A DNA stretch of 64,000 nucleotides from positions 17,892,274 to 17,956,273 of the forward strand of contig NC_045129.1 in the NCBI RefSeq assembly GCF_007655135.1, written 5' to 3'. The notes under the pieces are model-generated. The model was not told the DNA's origin, ran no database searches, and was given only the letters and a program-made list of their open reading frames with translations. Of the stretch, positions 45,080 to 57,499 are shown one piece after another; within the stretch, counting starts at the first letter, position 1; every line of letters begins with the position of its first letter. Source of the DNA: Punica granatum. Its lineage: Eukaryota; Streptophyta; Magnoliopsida; Myrtales; Lythraceae. A program made the position numbers and the translations under genes.

Positions 45080-47380
45080 CTTTATGTCATTAAGCTAATC
45101 ACTTCTCCTCTTGCATGCTCTCTCTAGCTTTCTCCCTCTAGGAATGCTCTCAATTCCTCCATAGCTCCAGCAGCAAAACCGCAGCTCATCCAAGCAAAAA
45201 AACCAAGCCAAAAACCTTAGAGTTTAAGTCGGAATCAATGGCGGTCACTATTTCGACTTATATCCAAAAATTCCCAAACTCCATGGACCACATGTTTTGG
45301 ACCCAAGGAGTTCATTTCTGAACTCAGATTTTCAGTTTGAAGTCATTTGCTCATCATTTCAGGTCGATTTCATTGTTTCGGGCGAAGATCGTGCTCTCGG
45401 GTGAACAGTGCACCCGTCACCAGCCCGCGGGTCCAGTCGCTCGACGTCATGCGCGCGCGCCTGCCCGTTCACGTGTTCGTCTGTGCAGACGCTCCCACTT
45501 GTCACCGCGTACGCTCGTGTGCCCGTACACCTCGGACATCCCTTCGCGTGCATGCATGCACATCCACGTCCCGCACGTTCGTGACAACCCGTCCGCATGC
45601 CTGCGCTCATCCGTGTTTGCACCTGCCCACTCCCGCGCGCCCAACCGTGCGCCTGAACCCCTTGTCGCGCCTATGCACGCCAGTGCAAGTCCAGTCGCGT
45701 GCCCAGCTTGCCCGAACATGGATGCTCTTGCACCCGAACATCCTGCCGAGGATTCCACCGAGTCACCCGCCCCTTCCCCGACTCTTTCCTCGTATCCCGA
45801 GGCTAGGTAAAACATTCTCAACTTAAAGGAGCTAGGGCTTTTCACATTTATTGCGTGTTTATGGAGTTATACGGTGTATCAAGCATGCTCACTTGCAAGA
45901 TTACATTTTTATGTACTTTCCATGTTATATCATGCATGTTTATCCTTGATTTACGTGTTAGCATGTCGGGAAACACTTGGATCGTAGTCGAGAAGAACAT
46001 CCCAACCCGGGAAAGGCATGAGAGCTCACGAGTTTCCCTCCAATGGAGGTGACCGAATGCCCTCTTGCTCTCTTCGAGCAAGGAACGATCTTCTTGACCA
46101 GATCCAAGTTCGGTTCCCAAGTTTCTTCGTGTTTTCCCACGTGCATGAAGTTAGTATTGTTTTATCGATTCCTTAAATAACATGTTTGTGCATGTTTGCA
46201 TGATTAAATGTGTTATTCAAATCATGGCAATACCGACTTTTGTTAAAATCATGTCATTTATCGTGTTTGTTGTTTGAGCATGCGAGAAATGATTCGAAAC
46301 GAGACGGGGAAATCTCGTGGAACCCTATTTGGGCCATGGGACCTCTTGGCTCTCTCCAAGGAGTAGTGGCTGAGAGCTTCATGGGCTTATTCGGGTTCTA
46401 TGAGGCTTCCTCTTCCCGTTTTAAGTTCATTCTCAAATTGTGTGTAATTTGCAATTTACATTATCATCGTAATCTCGCATAAAAATGTCTTTTTAAGCAA
46501 CATGTATGGATTCGGGTATCGATGACTCATTCGGGTCCATTCGGTTCTGAGGATAGTTTCGGCCATTGGACCAAATTATCCTCGATCCTTATAGAACCGT
46601 CTTGGTCGTCGAGTCACGAATCGTTTTCATAATTAATGTATTCGGGAGTAATCTTAAGCATTAATTTCACGAGCGGGTTAATCGGGACGTTCACACGATT
46701 AATTCATTCAACTTTAAATAACTTTACACAAATTAGACATTAATCTGTAACTCGTGTCGACGAATTACAAAACGGTGTTAATGTCTTTTTCAAAATACGC
46801 ATACTTCCAAAGCTGAAACATGCAATACGAAGTAACATGGACATCTAGGAGAAACTTGTATGTTTTGACTTGATTTTCACCTGATTTCAGGTAATTTAGG
46901 TCGGAATACAGAAGTTCCCTTAGACCACTTCCGAATAGATCAACCAAGTTTTTGGCTTTTACGGGGTTCTCGCACAACCTTGAAAGATTCAAGGAATTTA
47001 TCAGCGTCGGTTACAGGCCGAGGTGGCCCGTGTTGCATCGTTTCCTTTTTTCTAAAAACATACTTTCAAATCGAGGGCAAAAACGTCAATTTGTGATTTG
47101 GCGACATCCTAGGGTTAGTTTGATAGAAACACGACGGTATCGGAATAGGAACGGGCTACCTGTTCAGGCGCAGGTTCATCTGCATAGCCCATTCTTATTC
47201 CCAGTGATGAGTTTATGTCATACTAGCTTAGTTTAGGGTGTTAGTCGGGTATTCTGTATCAAAATACAATTACCTGACTAATCATTCCACTCGACCTAAC
47301 CGAACACTAGAAATGGCTAGGTGGAACTCTAGGTTCCAAATCTATAGTCAAAACACAAGTTTGGATGAATTCAGTGTAAC

Positions 47381-48070
47381 TTCAGTGTCACAACACTGAA
47401 TCACTGTAAAAGCAATCCACACACATGAGATTTGACTACGAATGCCCAATATGTCAAATTCTCAAACTAAAGCTGAATGCTAAAACATTAGCACGCGTTT
47501 GTTTGTCTAGGGTAGGATTTGCATGCTAAAATACCCCAAATTAACAACTTGTTAAAACACGTACACTTGACAATAACAAACACTTTGTCTATTATTAACA
47601 TGATGCGTGTTACCTTTATGCACTTGTTTGTCATGCGGGATGAGCCTTACCCCTAGGACGAACATCACATGGTCCAACACCCTATTCATCGATCACAGGG
47701 TCTAACACCTTGATCAACACCTTGATAACTTTAGTGTCACAACACCGAATCACTGTAAAAGCAATCCACACACATGAGATTTGACTACGGATACCCGAGA
47801 TGTGAAATTCTCAAACCAAAGCTGAATGCTAAAACATTAGCACACGTTTGTTTGTCTAGGGTAGGATTTGCATGCCAAAATACCCCAGATTAACAACTTG
47901 TTAAAACACGTACACTTGACAATAACAAACACTTTGTCTGTTATTAACATGATGCGTGTTACTTTTCTGCACTTGTTTGTCATGCGGGATGAGCCTTATC
48001 CCTAGGACAAACATCACAGGGTCCAACACCCTATTCAACACTCACAGGGTCCAACACCTTGATCAACACT
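47381..48070 (+). repeat. Tandem duplication of about 349 bp in the Ogre B LTR
   Basis: AGTGTCACAACAC...GATTTGACTAC occurs near 47383 and again near 47732, each followed by the same sequence to the CCTAGGAC..AACATCAC block. The other LTRs in the window have this segment once. Confidence 0.85.
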
Positions 48071-48666
48071 CACAGGGTCCAATGCCCTATTCAGTGAGAG
48101 CGCATATTGAATTTTAGTTTTTCGGTTTCTCCATAAACTCACGGTGAGTTAGCGATGAATAATAACCGAATGCGAACTAACTGAGATTCAATCATTTGTA
48201 ATTATGTTTTGTTGTATTATTTTTAAGAGAGTATTGTAAGGATATTATCTTGTACATTCAATTTGTAAGAATCTCAGTCGGTAAGCAAACGGTCCGAGAG
48301 TCGAATTATTCGAATCGGTTTCATGCTTGCCCAAAGGAAAGTAAACCCGATATCTCGTGGTTTTGGTTCACGCAAGGACTCAACCGTCATGGTTTGATGA
48401 ACTGTAACACAAGATTGTGAACTAACTCCCCGACATACGGGCTTACTTCTCTCTCTGCTACTCAACCGACATCGTTTAATTCATCGAATTTTCGGTGTCA
48501 AAACGTGCGAGTCGAGTGTAGCTTAATTCATGTGGTAAATAATTAAAACATGCAAGCTTAGCAAACCAGAGTACCGAAAGGGCATGCGTGATATAGGCCC
48601 GCACGTAATGTGAACCCCCGAATTCGGACTTTCCGGTTCCTCATGATCAATGCCTTGGCAAAACTA

Positions 48667-48897
48667 GAGGCCTGTTTGGTTTCAAGATAGTATTTTAAAA
48701 TCACAATTCTAACTTAACTCTACCCACTACAAAACAGAATAACTCATACAAAGTCAAAGAGTGGGCCCCATTTATACCACTTTTTTCTACAACAAAACAA
48801 CATAACACATACAAAGTCAAAGGTGGGTCCCATTTATACCACTCAAAATCAAAATCAAAATCTGATTTTAAAATTTTACTATGAAACCAAACGCAAC
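48667..48897. mobile_element. MITE-like insertion in the Ogre B LTR
   Basis: A 231-bp segment absent from all other LTR copies starts GAGGCCTGTTTGGTTTCA and ends TGAAACCAAACGCAAC, near-complementary termini. CTA flanks it on both sides (48664-48666 and 48898-48900), and removing one copy restores the LTR text ...AACTAGGTGTTCC. This fits a Tourist/PIF-Harbinger-type MITE. Confidence 0.75.
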
Positions 48898-49088
48898 CTA
48901 GGTGTTCCATACCCCTAGACCCGGATAACTTATCCGCCCTCGACCTTCAGGTTGTAAAATGATAAGTGGTGACTCCTTTTCACGCATGTCCGTCACGCAT
49001 CCCCGGGAAGGTTGACAATCCCAAGCTGCGCAATCCAAAAGTGCGCATGCGGGCCCCGACGAGAGTCCACATTCAGGTACGTACAGCT

Positions 49089-49106
49089 TGGCGACTCCAC
49101 TGGGGA
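49089..49106 (+). other. Primer binding site, tRNA-Arg type (Ogre B)
   Basis: TGGCGACTCCACTGGGGA lies 3 bases after the LTR. I recall it as complementary to a plant tRNA-Arg 3' end including CCA, as in Ogre elements. Confidence 0.85.
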
Positions 49107-49683
49107 TTTCTTGGTGGGTTCAGGCTCGATCCCGTTTGCTTGCTTGCATATTCATTTATCGCTTTCTTCAACTTTTCTCGCTTATATACTTTACGCACTT
49201 TTATTTAAATACTTGCATTACATATCACGCTAGCACTAGGTACTTATGGGTCGCGTCCGACGACCTGTTTTAGGCAACCCAGGTTAGACAGGGGTTCGAA
49301 ATAAGGGTACGACGCATAGTTTGACTGTCACTTGGGCCTTGAAAAGAATCCCGCCCGATTTCGAGGAATTGACACCCTCGAGTCGGGGGCCCCCTTCCCT
49401 AGTTAGTTGTTTTCCCAGTAGTGCCTAAACCATGCATAAACAGGTGCCGTCATGCTGGACCAAAATTGTCTTCATGCTATCAACCGACCCAAAGTTGAGT
49501 CTTTGAGTCGGCCCTTAGTCATTTTTTTAGGAGGGCCTTTTGTTGTTTACAAAGAGAGATGTACATTGTAATAGACACAATTATGGTTTATTTTCCTGCA
49601 CTGCATGCATATTTTCAAAACCTAGGACATTGCATCAGTTTGATTTTAAACATTAAACTGATGCACTTTCCATTTAGGTAAAG
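49107..49683 (+). other. Untranslated leader of Ogre B
   Basis: It is non-coding and collinear with 2908-3489 of Ogre A. It ends TTTCCATTTAGGTAAAG directly before the ORF1 ATG. Confidence 0.65.
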
Positions 49684-51179
49684 ATGGACCGCTCGTATCC
49701 CTATCTTAGGCTTGATGTCATCGTTACACTAGCCGAGGATATTACTCACTCGTGGAGAACCTTTCACCTAGTTGATCGCTCATTCCTTCGGTTCATCATA
49801 GGAGATTTGCCACTTCTTGCTGATTCTCCCATTGATTGGACCTACTCAGAACCGCTATCAGCTTCTGGGACACTCAGCGAACAGTATTCCACTTTCAAGG
49901 GACAGAGTTATCTCCTACGGTAGAGGAATATACGACACTCATTTAGCGGCCCATGCCAACTTGCGACATCGTGGTGCCCAACCAGTTTGTCACAATACAA
50001 AGTAGATTGGCCATCTTGTTAGGTCTCCACGACGAAGAAATTCGTCATGAGCTTCAGCACGGATGGGCTCATAGCATTAGGACTGCATGGCTTGTAGATT
50101 TCATATATATTCGTGCTCTCAATGCCACAGGGGAATCCTATCAGCGTGACGCCTGTCACGGGTTCCTTTTGCTCATCTTCGAAACCATTATGTTCCCGTA
50201 CTCATCGAACCTCATAGACAGGGCGCTTGCCCAAGTTATCCTCTAAGTGGTAGGAGGCCATAGTTATGTTGAAGTCGTCTTGGCTGAGACCATACGGTCT
50301 CTTGACTATGTACGAGAGGTTCAACGTGGTAGGATGAGAGGATCCCCACATCTTCGGCAGATTTGGCTTCTGGCACACATCAGGCCGTTCTGTTCATCCC
50401 ATCCTTTTTCTTGCATCACCGACGAGTGCTCACTTATCATTCGTCTACTCCATGTGTTTTGACCCTCCGACCGTGACTACACCGATTGGAGGCAGCTTAT
50501 GGAAGGCCTCACACCAGCACAGTTTTTGTGGGCCGCTTGTTGGAATCTCGGCGGTCCCATGACCATTGGATGTCCTTCAGTTATAAGACTTCCCCTGATT
50601 AGTCATTTGGGGAGCACGCTTATCTTTCCCAACCGAGTCATCAGACAACTCGGCGGCTTACAGGATATTCCTACAGAAGGAGATCGCACTCCATATCGGT
50701 TCATGTGGGCCGACACTATAGCTTCACTCCATGACAGGTTTCTACGAGTTCAGGGAGTTTGACGCTTGTGGGACACGCGCATTGTTCAAGAACTCTACTT
50801 TCCGGAGCATCCCACTAATGACGAGCGAGCTTTCTCAGCTACCGCAGCATACGTGGCTCAGTTCCATCCACAAGGACTCATACTCGTTCATTAACCTTGC
50901 ACAACATTGATTTTGTGGACACCGCAGACAGACATTCCACATGCAGAGAGCTCCATCCAAGGGGCCATGCGCACGGAATTACAATCCATTAGGGAAGAGC
51001 GAGACCGACTCCGCTGCGAACTTGTGGATATTCGCGCAGAACTCACGGATCAGAGAGAGCTTCATAGGGAGCTAGCTCAGACACACACACACATTGCGAA
51101 CCAAGAGCGGGAGATAGCGCGCTTGAGCGCTATGCTGGACCGAACGCGGGCAAAAGCGCGCAAGGTCTCCCATCCTTAG
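49684..51179 (+). pseudogene. Ogre B ORF1 (accessory ORF upstream of gag)
   Basis: The ATG at 49684 begins MDRSYPYLRLDVIVT. After a one-base deletion near 49850, relative to Ogre A, the frame holds to the TAG at 51177. In-frame stops lie at 49944 (TAG), 50244 (TAA), 50460 (TGA), 50760 (TGA) and 50892 (TAA). Conserved parts include DIVVPNQF, HELQHGWAHSIRTAWL, GESYQRDACHGFLLL, VGGHSYVE and LWAACWNLGGPM-like text. The last 90 codons (RTELQSIREERDRLRCEL to LDRTRAKARK) have heptad character and should form a coiled coil. It resembles the plant-mobile-domain-like or DUF7745-like ORF1 of Tat elements; its role in the element is not known. Confidence 0.75.
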
Positions 51180-51495
51180 GTTTAGTAGTGGACAACACCT
51201 TTTTGCCACGCTCGGACCTACATGACGCTCATTCAGTGCTCGGGCATAATAATAGTATCGGTTTAATGTTTATGTTTCTATTTTAAAACAAACTATCTTT
51301 GTAAAAATATGGAATGTAAATCGAACTGATGTAGTGGCATAAGTGTTTTCAAAGTCATGCATTTCATATATTTCATACACTTAGTCACTTACATGTTGAT
51401 AATTTGCCAACATACGGCAATCGCGCTTACATATTTATACGTACATGTACTAACAACTGGTGTCAAAACGATATCCAACTTGAGCACGCGCAAGA

Positions 51496-53723
51496 ATGGC
51501 AGAAGAACAACCATTCGCTATTTCCGAGCAAGAGATTCCACCCGTGGCGACACATTCTCAAACACCACTGACGCAAGCTATACCACCTCCAATACCCGAG
51601 GACATATCCACGGTGCATTCAGGGTCCCTATCGGACATCCTCCTCCTCCAGCAACATAGAAAGCGTCCAACTTTGTGGATTCCGCACGTTTTACGGCGTT
51701 AAAAGGGATGGTCAATCAGTTGGCAACCAACATGGCCACCCACATGACAGAGCTCATAGCTATGCTCAGAGATCAGAATCGGGCTTCATCGAGCTTTACT
51801 CTGCCTCCGGAGTATAGGCCAACTGTAGATCCGAATCCGGTCGTTCCTTCGATCTATGCTACGGATAGTGAAGACATATCTTTCTCGGCAATAGCATATG
51901 AGCTGGCAGTCCATCCGGTTAGTGATCCCCTACAGCTACCACCTGCTCCTACAGCAGTTCCGTTGCCATCGGCGACTTTCTTATTCGCGGATTCGTCTAT
52001 GCATGCGTTGCCATCATTAACCATGCCAGTGCGTCCTCTGGTTTATACTGTCCCGCCACCAATGGTCCCTCCGGTAATAAGTGCTCAGGCTTGTGTTTCC
52101 ACCATGGATCACTTTCCTTTCCAAGCTCCACAACCCAATTAAGCTTCTCTTACCTAGCTCCACCACCCCTAAACATTCCTCCTACTGAACCGAGCACGCC
52201 TACTCTGGCTGCCCCTGCAGCTCCATTGATAAACTTTCTCCCGGAAATAGAGACTGGGCAAGAGAAGCGAATCAGGAAAATGGAAGAAACCATCAGAGCT
52301 CTCCAAGCGGGCAATTCCCGTTTTGATTACAGTGACAGTGACTGGAATCTATTTCCGGGCATGCGGCTGCCCCTTAAGATAAAGATTCCAGACTTCAAGA
52401 GATACGACGGGACCAAAGACCCCCGGCATCATCTCTGTCACTATCAGAGCAAAATGCTCCCGTACTGGGATTATGAGGAGTTCGTCATTTAGACTTTCCA
52501 GGATAGTCTTACTGGACCAGCGCTGGATTGGTTCATGACTCTGAAAGCCGGCGACGTCCCCACATGGATAGATCTATACCAGAAATTCCTCGACCAGTAT
52601 CGGTTCTGTGCAGAGACACCCCCTACTCTTCTCGATCTCAGCATGACAGAGATGAGAGGCGATTAGACCTTTGAAGCCTATGCGACAAAATGGAGGGGAA
52701 AAGCGACGAAGCATATTCCTCCAATTACTGAGCAACAACAATTCAGCTATTTCATTCAACGCTCAGGGGCGCATACTACTCACATCTCCTAGCTCGGACT
52801 TGATCGAGGCAGGAAAGAAGTTCGACATGGGTGTCAAGTTGGGGAGAAGTGAAGGCATATCGAGGAAGAAGGACGAAGAAGCATCCAAGAGGCAGACTGC
52901 CGAGTCGTCCAAGAAAAATAAGGACGCGACCGTTGGCACTGTCAATTCTGGACATCAGGCTTCATAGCCGATTTCAGTGGACTATACCCCATACGTTGCA
53001 GACTTTATAGGCTTATGCACATCCCGTGCATTTACGCGGCTCTACCATGCGCAACAGGCATATTCCTCGGCCCCACCAATCGTTATTCAGTCACAATCGC
53101 AACAACAATATGCTTCCGCTCAGGTTCAGCAAGGCAGAGCCCCAGCTTCGAGATCTCCTCAGTCGGCTCAACGGGCTCCTGCTCCTCAAGCTCAATAGGG
53201 TGGCGTCGCGCAACCTCGTCAACGCAAGCAGTATACGCCTCTACCGGCTCTTTCTTCTCATATATTTCGGCAACTCCTTGTAGGAAATAAGATCAAGACA
53301 GAGGCGCCTGGTCCCAACTTTGATCCAACAGTGCAGAATCAAAATCTGCGCTGTGAATTTCATCAAGGTGCTCCTGGTCACACCTTGGACACTTGTTGGA
53401 GACTTCAGGATAAGATTTAGGGGATGATCAACACGAAGCAAATCTACTTCAACGATCATGGATCAAGTTCAGGACGTTCCATCAACATGATTAGCATAGC
53501 TGCTATTGGAGAGGAGGATGATCTGCAGGAAACTCCGGTTCCGTTTATTATCGACTATGCTCCAGCGGAGGTTGCATTCACATCTGCCTCGTTTGTCATT
53601 GAGGTTCTTGCAAAGGAGTCTTATCAAGACCGCCGAGTTCCCTGGGATTACGGAAGTGAGGTTGCCAACATGGAGCAAGACATGAGCGCGATGGGTATCA
53701 CGCGCTCAAGACGAGTTTATTAG
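51496..53723 (+). pseudogene. Ogre B gag
   Basis: The frame opens at 51496 (MAEEQPFAISEQEIPP) and shifts near 51650, 52100 and 52770. The core has LKIKIPDFKRYDGTKDPRHH, TGPALDWFMTL and YATKWRGKA, then DLIEAGKKFDMGVKLGR, a Q/P-rich stretch, and a zinc-finger-like CEFHQGAPGHTLDTCW near 53350 (C-x2-H...GH-x4-C), the form usual in Tat/Ogre gag. Stops are at 52490, 52664, 52965, 53196, 53418 and 53721, all TAG. From about 52790 gag shares one frame with the protease, so gag-pro was a single polyprotein. Confidence 0.82.
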
Positions 53724-55054
53724 GGTCCGGAGCTTGGAAATAAAGGGAAGGCCCCTGCTACTCCATTCTCTACCATTTCAGAAGCAGCTCCACATCCTAC
53801 AAAGAAGGTCACTGATCAAGAAGCTGAAGCCTTCATGAAAGTGATCAAAGCAAGCGAATACAAGGTAGTGGAGCAAATGAGCAAGTCGCCGGCCCATATC
53901 TCACTTCTTGCTTTGCTTTTGAGCTCTGAGTCGCATCGTGATGCTTTGTTGAAAGTCCTAACTGCTGCACAAGTTCCGCAGGAGACAACACCGGATAGGA
54001 TCGAGGAGATTGTTAATTCCATCTTCTCGAATCAAATCTCCTTTGCCGAGGACGAGCTGCCATTTGAAGGTCAGGGACACTTGCGGGCATTGCACATAGT
54101 CTGCAAGTGCAACAATCACGTTGTTGGTCGAGTCATGATCGACAACGGCTCCGCCCTTAATGTTTGCCCCGTCTCCACGCTGAAACAGATGAACGTGGAT
54201 ATGAGTCGCATCCGTGCAAGCAAGACCACTGTTCGAGCCTTTAATGGCACCAAGAGAGAAGTGAATGGAGAAATCAACCTCCTTATCGATGTGGGTCCTT
54301 GCTCATTCTCTGTCACATTTCAGATCCTCGAGATACCCAATGCTTTCAGCCTCTTGCTCGGGAGGTCATGGATTCACGCCGCCGGCGCTGTTCCTTCATC
54401 ACTGCACCAGAAGCTGAAGTTCTTTGTTGAAGGCAAGCTCATCACTGTCAACGGCGAAGAAGATTATGCAGTCTATAAGGAGACAGCAGTCCCTTGTATC
54501 AGCATTGGGGAAGATCAGAATCTCCCCTTTCACTCCTTCGATACCATCTCCGTGATTCGAGATTACGGAGAAGTCGGTCCATCCCGAACCGATCGCATGA
54601 TTGGGAAGGTTCTGTTGAAGAGCGATTACGTCCCCGGAACTGGACTCGGGGTACGTGCACAGGGAATCCTCCGACCAATTGAAGTGAAGGAGTACCGCAA
54701 TAGGTGGGGACTTGGTTTTCGCCCCTCCTGTCATGAGATCGTCCAGGCTCGCCATGGAAAGAATCTCCACCATCTTGCTGCACATTACGGGAAGCTCTTC
54801 AGGGGCATTCCGGTTCCACCGCTCTCATAGTTTTTCCCCGCACCACCACAGATCATGGGAGGCACCTCCAATAACCCATCCATTGAATCAAATGACTTCT
54901 CTTCGGATGCAGTTGAAGCATTTTTGGCTTTGCCAGCCATATATGCCGTCACTGAGGAGACATCTTCCGGGGTTTATATCCGCCCTGCACGGGAGGATGA
55001 GGAGCTTACCAACTGGACCGCAGTCTCGCTCTACTCGGCCATGGTTGCCGATGT
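53724..55054 (+). pseudogene. Ogre B protease with G-patch-like tail
   Basis: It continues the gag frame; one open stretch runs from 53835 to 54830. The aspartic protease active site is VMIDNGSALNVCP near 54140; the family usually has D-N/D-G-S and this one keeps DNGS. NAFSLLLGRSWIHAAGA, the conserved C-terminal LLGRPWI-type motif, follows near 54350. Then VPGTGLG and RWGLGF near 54640-54720 resemble the G-patch found after protease in Tat elements. A TAG at 54828 interrupts the tail, and the frame then runs open to the proposed splice donor at 55055. Confidence 0.82.
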
Positions 55055-55246
55055 GTAAGACAGTCTCTGTATATAATGCTGCCTACATGTCAGCAATGCC
55101 ATAAGCCACATGACAGAAGAGGGGTTTTTGTTATGGCTTGTTAATAAAATCTCTGCATGCCTTTTCGAATTTCTGCGTCTAATTTCTCTTTCTTGCACTC
55201 GCTTCTAGCACCTTTAATTTCTAAAACAATTCGCTTTTATTTCTAG
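55055..55246 (+). other. Intron between Ogre B gag-pro and RT
   Basis: The donor GT/GTAAGA is at 55055 and the acceptor TTTTATTTCTAG/G ends at 55246 after a pyrimidine-rich stretch. The last two bases before the donor and the first after the acceptor form one codon, so splicing joins the gag-pro frame to the RT N-terminal frame exactly. The unspliced frame ends at TAA 55056-55058. A spliced intron at this place is described for Ogre elements. Confidence 0.78.
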
Positions 55247-56890
55247 GCTCCAATCGAATCCAAATCACGGATGCAATGATTCGAATTCATCCGAAACACG
55301 CCTCGAAAAGTCCTTACCCATATACTTCGGGGAAGGACTTGACAAGGACGATCGCATGCCCGAGATAGAGGAGAGTTTGCATCGTCTCGAAAACCACCAA
55401 CTCACCTCAGTCGAGCCAACCGAAGAGATCAACCTAGGCACCGCAGAAGAACAACGCACCCTCAAGATCGAGACGAGTCTTGAACTTGCACAAAGAACCC
55501 AGATGATCGATTTCTTGACAGAGTATCAAGAGGTCTTTGCTTAGTCTTACGCCGACATGCCAGGTTTAGACCCTCAATCGTAAAGCATTTCCTCCCACTT
55601 GACACTGAAAGATTCCCGCCTAAACGTCAACACATACGGCGTCAACGAGTTGATCTTCTCCTCCGCATTAAAGAAGAGGTCATCAAGCAGGTGGATGCGA
55701 GATTCTTGGAGGTATGCAATTACTCTGAATGGGTAGCGAACATCGTACCGGTGGAGAAGGAGAATGGCAAAGTTAGAGTCTGCATCGACTATCGAGACCT
55801 CAATAGGGCCAGTCCTAAGAATAATTTCCCGCTGCCCCATATCGACGTCTTGGTAGACAGCACGGCACGTCACACGCAATTCTCCTTCATGGACGGCTTC
55901 TTTGGATACAATCAGATTCAGATCGCCGAGGAGGACAAGATAAAAACGACATTCATCACGATGTGGGGCACGTTTTGCTACAATGTCATGCCTTTCGGTC
56001 TCAAGAATGCCGGGGCAACCTATCAGCGGGCGATGGTCACGCACTTTCATGACATGATGCATAAAGAGATAGAGGTCTACGTCGACAACATGATTGCAAA
56101 GTCCAAAGAAGGAGAAGATCATTTGGTCAACCTCAAGTGACTATTCGATCGTCTCAAGAAATACAAGCTCTGATTCAACCCTGCGAAATGCACCTTTGGT
56201 GTCAAGTCAAGGAAACTGTTAGGGTTTGTAGTTAGCGAAAAGGGCATTGAGGTTGATCCCGACAAAGTCAATGCGATCATGGAACTGCTTCCTCCATCGA
56301 CAGTGCGCGAAGTAAGGAGCTTCCTAGGACGACTGAATTACATTGTGCGTTTCATTGCAAATTTGACAGACAAATGCCTACCACTCTTCCGCCTGCTTCG
56401 CAAAAATGCAGCGGTCGAATGGAATGACGAATGTCAAAAAGCGTTCGATACAGTCAAGGCATATCTGGTTCAGCAGCCAGTGTTGGTCCCACCTTCACCG
56501 GATCGTCTTCTCATTTTATACCTGACTGTACGCCAGCAATCCATCAGATGCATGTTAGGGCAAAAGGACGATTTCACACATGCAGAGCGAGCAATTTATT
56601 ATTTAAGCAAAAACTTCACTGAAGGAGAGTGCAACTACCCTGAGATAGAGAAAATGTGTTGCGCACTCGTATAGGTCATGCAAAGTCTCCAGCAATACAC
56701 TCTCTACCATACTGTTTGCCTGCTGTCAAAGACGGATCCTTTAAAGTATCTACTCGGCAGTCCATCCTCCATGATGAACATAGCAAAATGGCGTTGCCAG
56801 CTGACGGAGTACGACATCGAGTATGTGTCGCGCACATCAGTGAAGGGCCAAGCAATTACAGATCATTTAGCAGAGTTTCCGATCGATGAC
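55247..56890 (+). pseudogene. Ogre B reverse transcriptase and RNase H
   Basis: The N-terminal part (LEKSLPIYFG..., EEINLGTAEEQRTLKI) leads to TEYQEVFA and a TAG at 55542. A one-base frameshift lies near 55573, then one frame runs to the end of pol. RT motifs are VRVCIDYRDLNRASPK, FSFMDGFFGYNQI (motif A Asp), NVMPFGLKNAGATYQ and the active-site box YVDNMIAKS at 56078-56100, where YVDDM is expected: the second Asp has become Asn (56087-56089). The gypsy RNase H follows (VEWNDECQKAFD, ERAIYYLSKNF, YPEIEKMCCALV) but its first catalytic stretch reads LTVRQQ where a D-containing box is usual. Stops are at 56138, 56171 (both TGA) and 56672 (TAG). Confidence 0.85.
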
Positions 56891-56956
56891 GACACACCGA
56901 TCAACTCTGACTTTCCAGATGAAGAGATCCTCCAATTAAGCGATGAGGAGGAGAAT

Positions 56957-57345
56957 CTTGAATGGAAGATGTACTTTGATGGCACAATCAATTCTACCGG
57001 GTCTGGTATTGGCACAGTGATGATATCCCCTGAAAGGTGTCATTTCTCTGTTGCAGCAAAGATTGATTTCCCCTACACCAACAACATAGCTGAATACGAA
57101 GCATGTATCCTCGACTTACAGGCTACAATCAACCTCAAAGTCAAGGAGCTAAAAGTGTTTGGTGATTCTATGCTCGCAATATTTCAGACGCTCAAACAAT
57201 GGAAGACGAAAGATCCAAAGCCGGTGCCATATCACAAGTACCTCGAAGAGTTGATAGAGAACTTCGAGGATATCTCGTTTACATACACACCACGCATGAA
57301 GAATCAGTTTGCTGATGCACTCGCAACTCTCGCTTCCATGATGAG
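56957..57345 (+). pseudogene. Ogre B second (archaeal-type) RNase H
   Basis: WKMYFDGTINSTGSGIGTV has the first catalytic Asp, NNIAEYEACILDLQ the Glu, VFGDSMLAI the next Asp and NQFADALATLAS the last, all present and in order. An additional RNase H after the gypsy one is a mark of the Tat lineage. The domain lies in an uninterrupted frame (56678-58195), so this part of pol is intact although the polyprotein around it is not. The gypsy RNase H upstream is more degenerate. Confidence 0.82.
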
Positions 57346-57499
57346 CATTACGAAGGAGAATCTCATCGAGCCGCTCGAGTTTGAGATATCCAAGGGCCCT
57401 GTCCACTGCGACATGATTGAGGCTGTTGATGGTAAACCTTGGTATGCAAACATCAAGCATTTACTGCAAACTGGTCAATTCCCTGCATTCACCGATCGT

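Larger units (their letters stand above)
44082..49085 (+). mobile_element. 5' LTR of Ogre B (5.0 kb)
   Basis: It starts TGTCAGTACCCCATTTTTGC and ends with CGTACA just before the primer site. A predicted TATA box (CCTATATATACC) is at 45068-45079, followed by a CTCTCTCTAGC leader. A G+C-rich variable region lies at about 45400-45720; overlapping open frames there are composition artefacts. It includes a 349-bp duplication (47381-48070) and a MITE (48667-48897). Confidence 0.9.

Noticed and set aside
45337..45845. Proline/arginine/alanine-rich proteins in overlapping frames
   Set aside because: They lie in the G+C-rich variable LTR segment on both strands; low stop frequency is due to composition.
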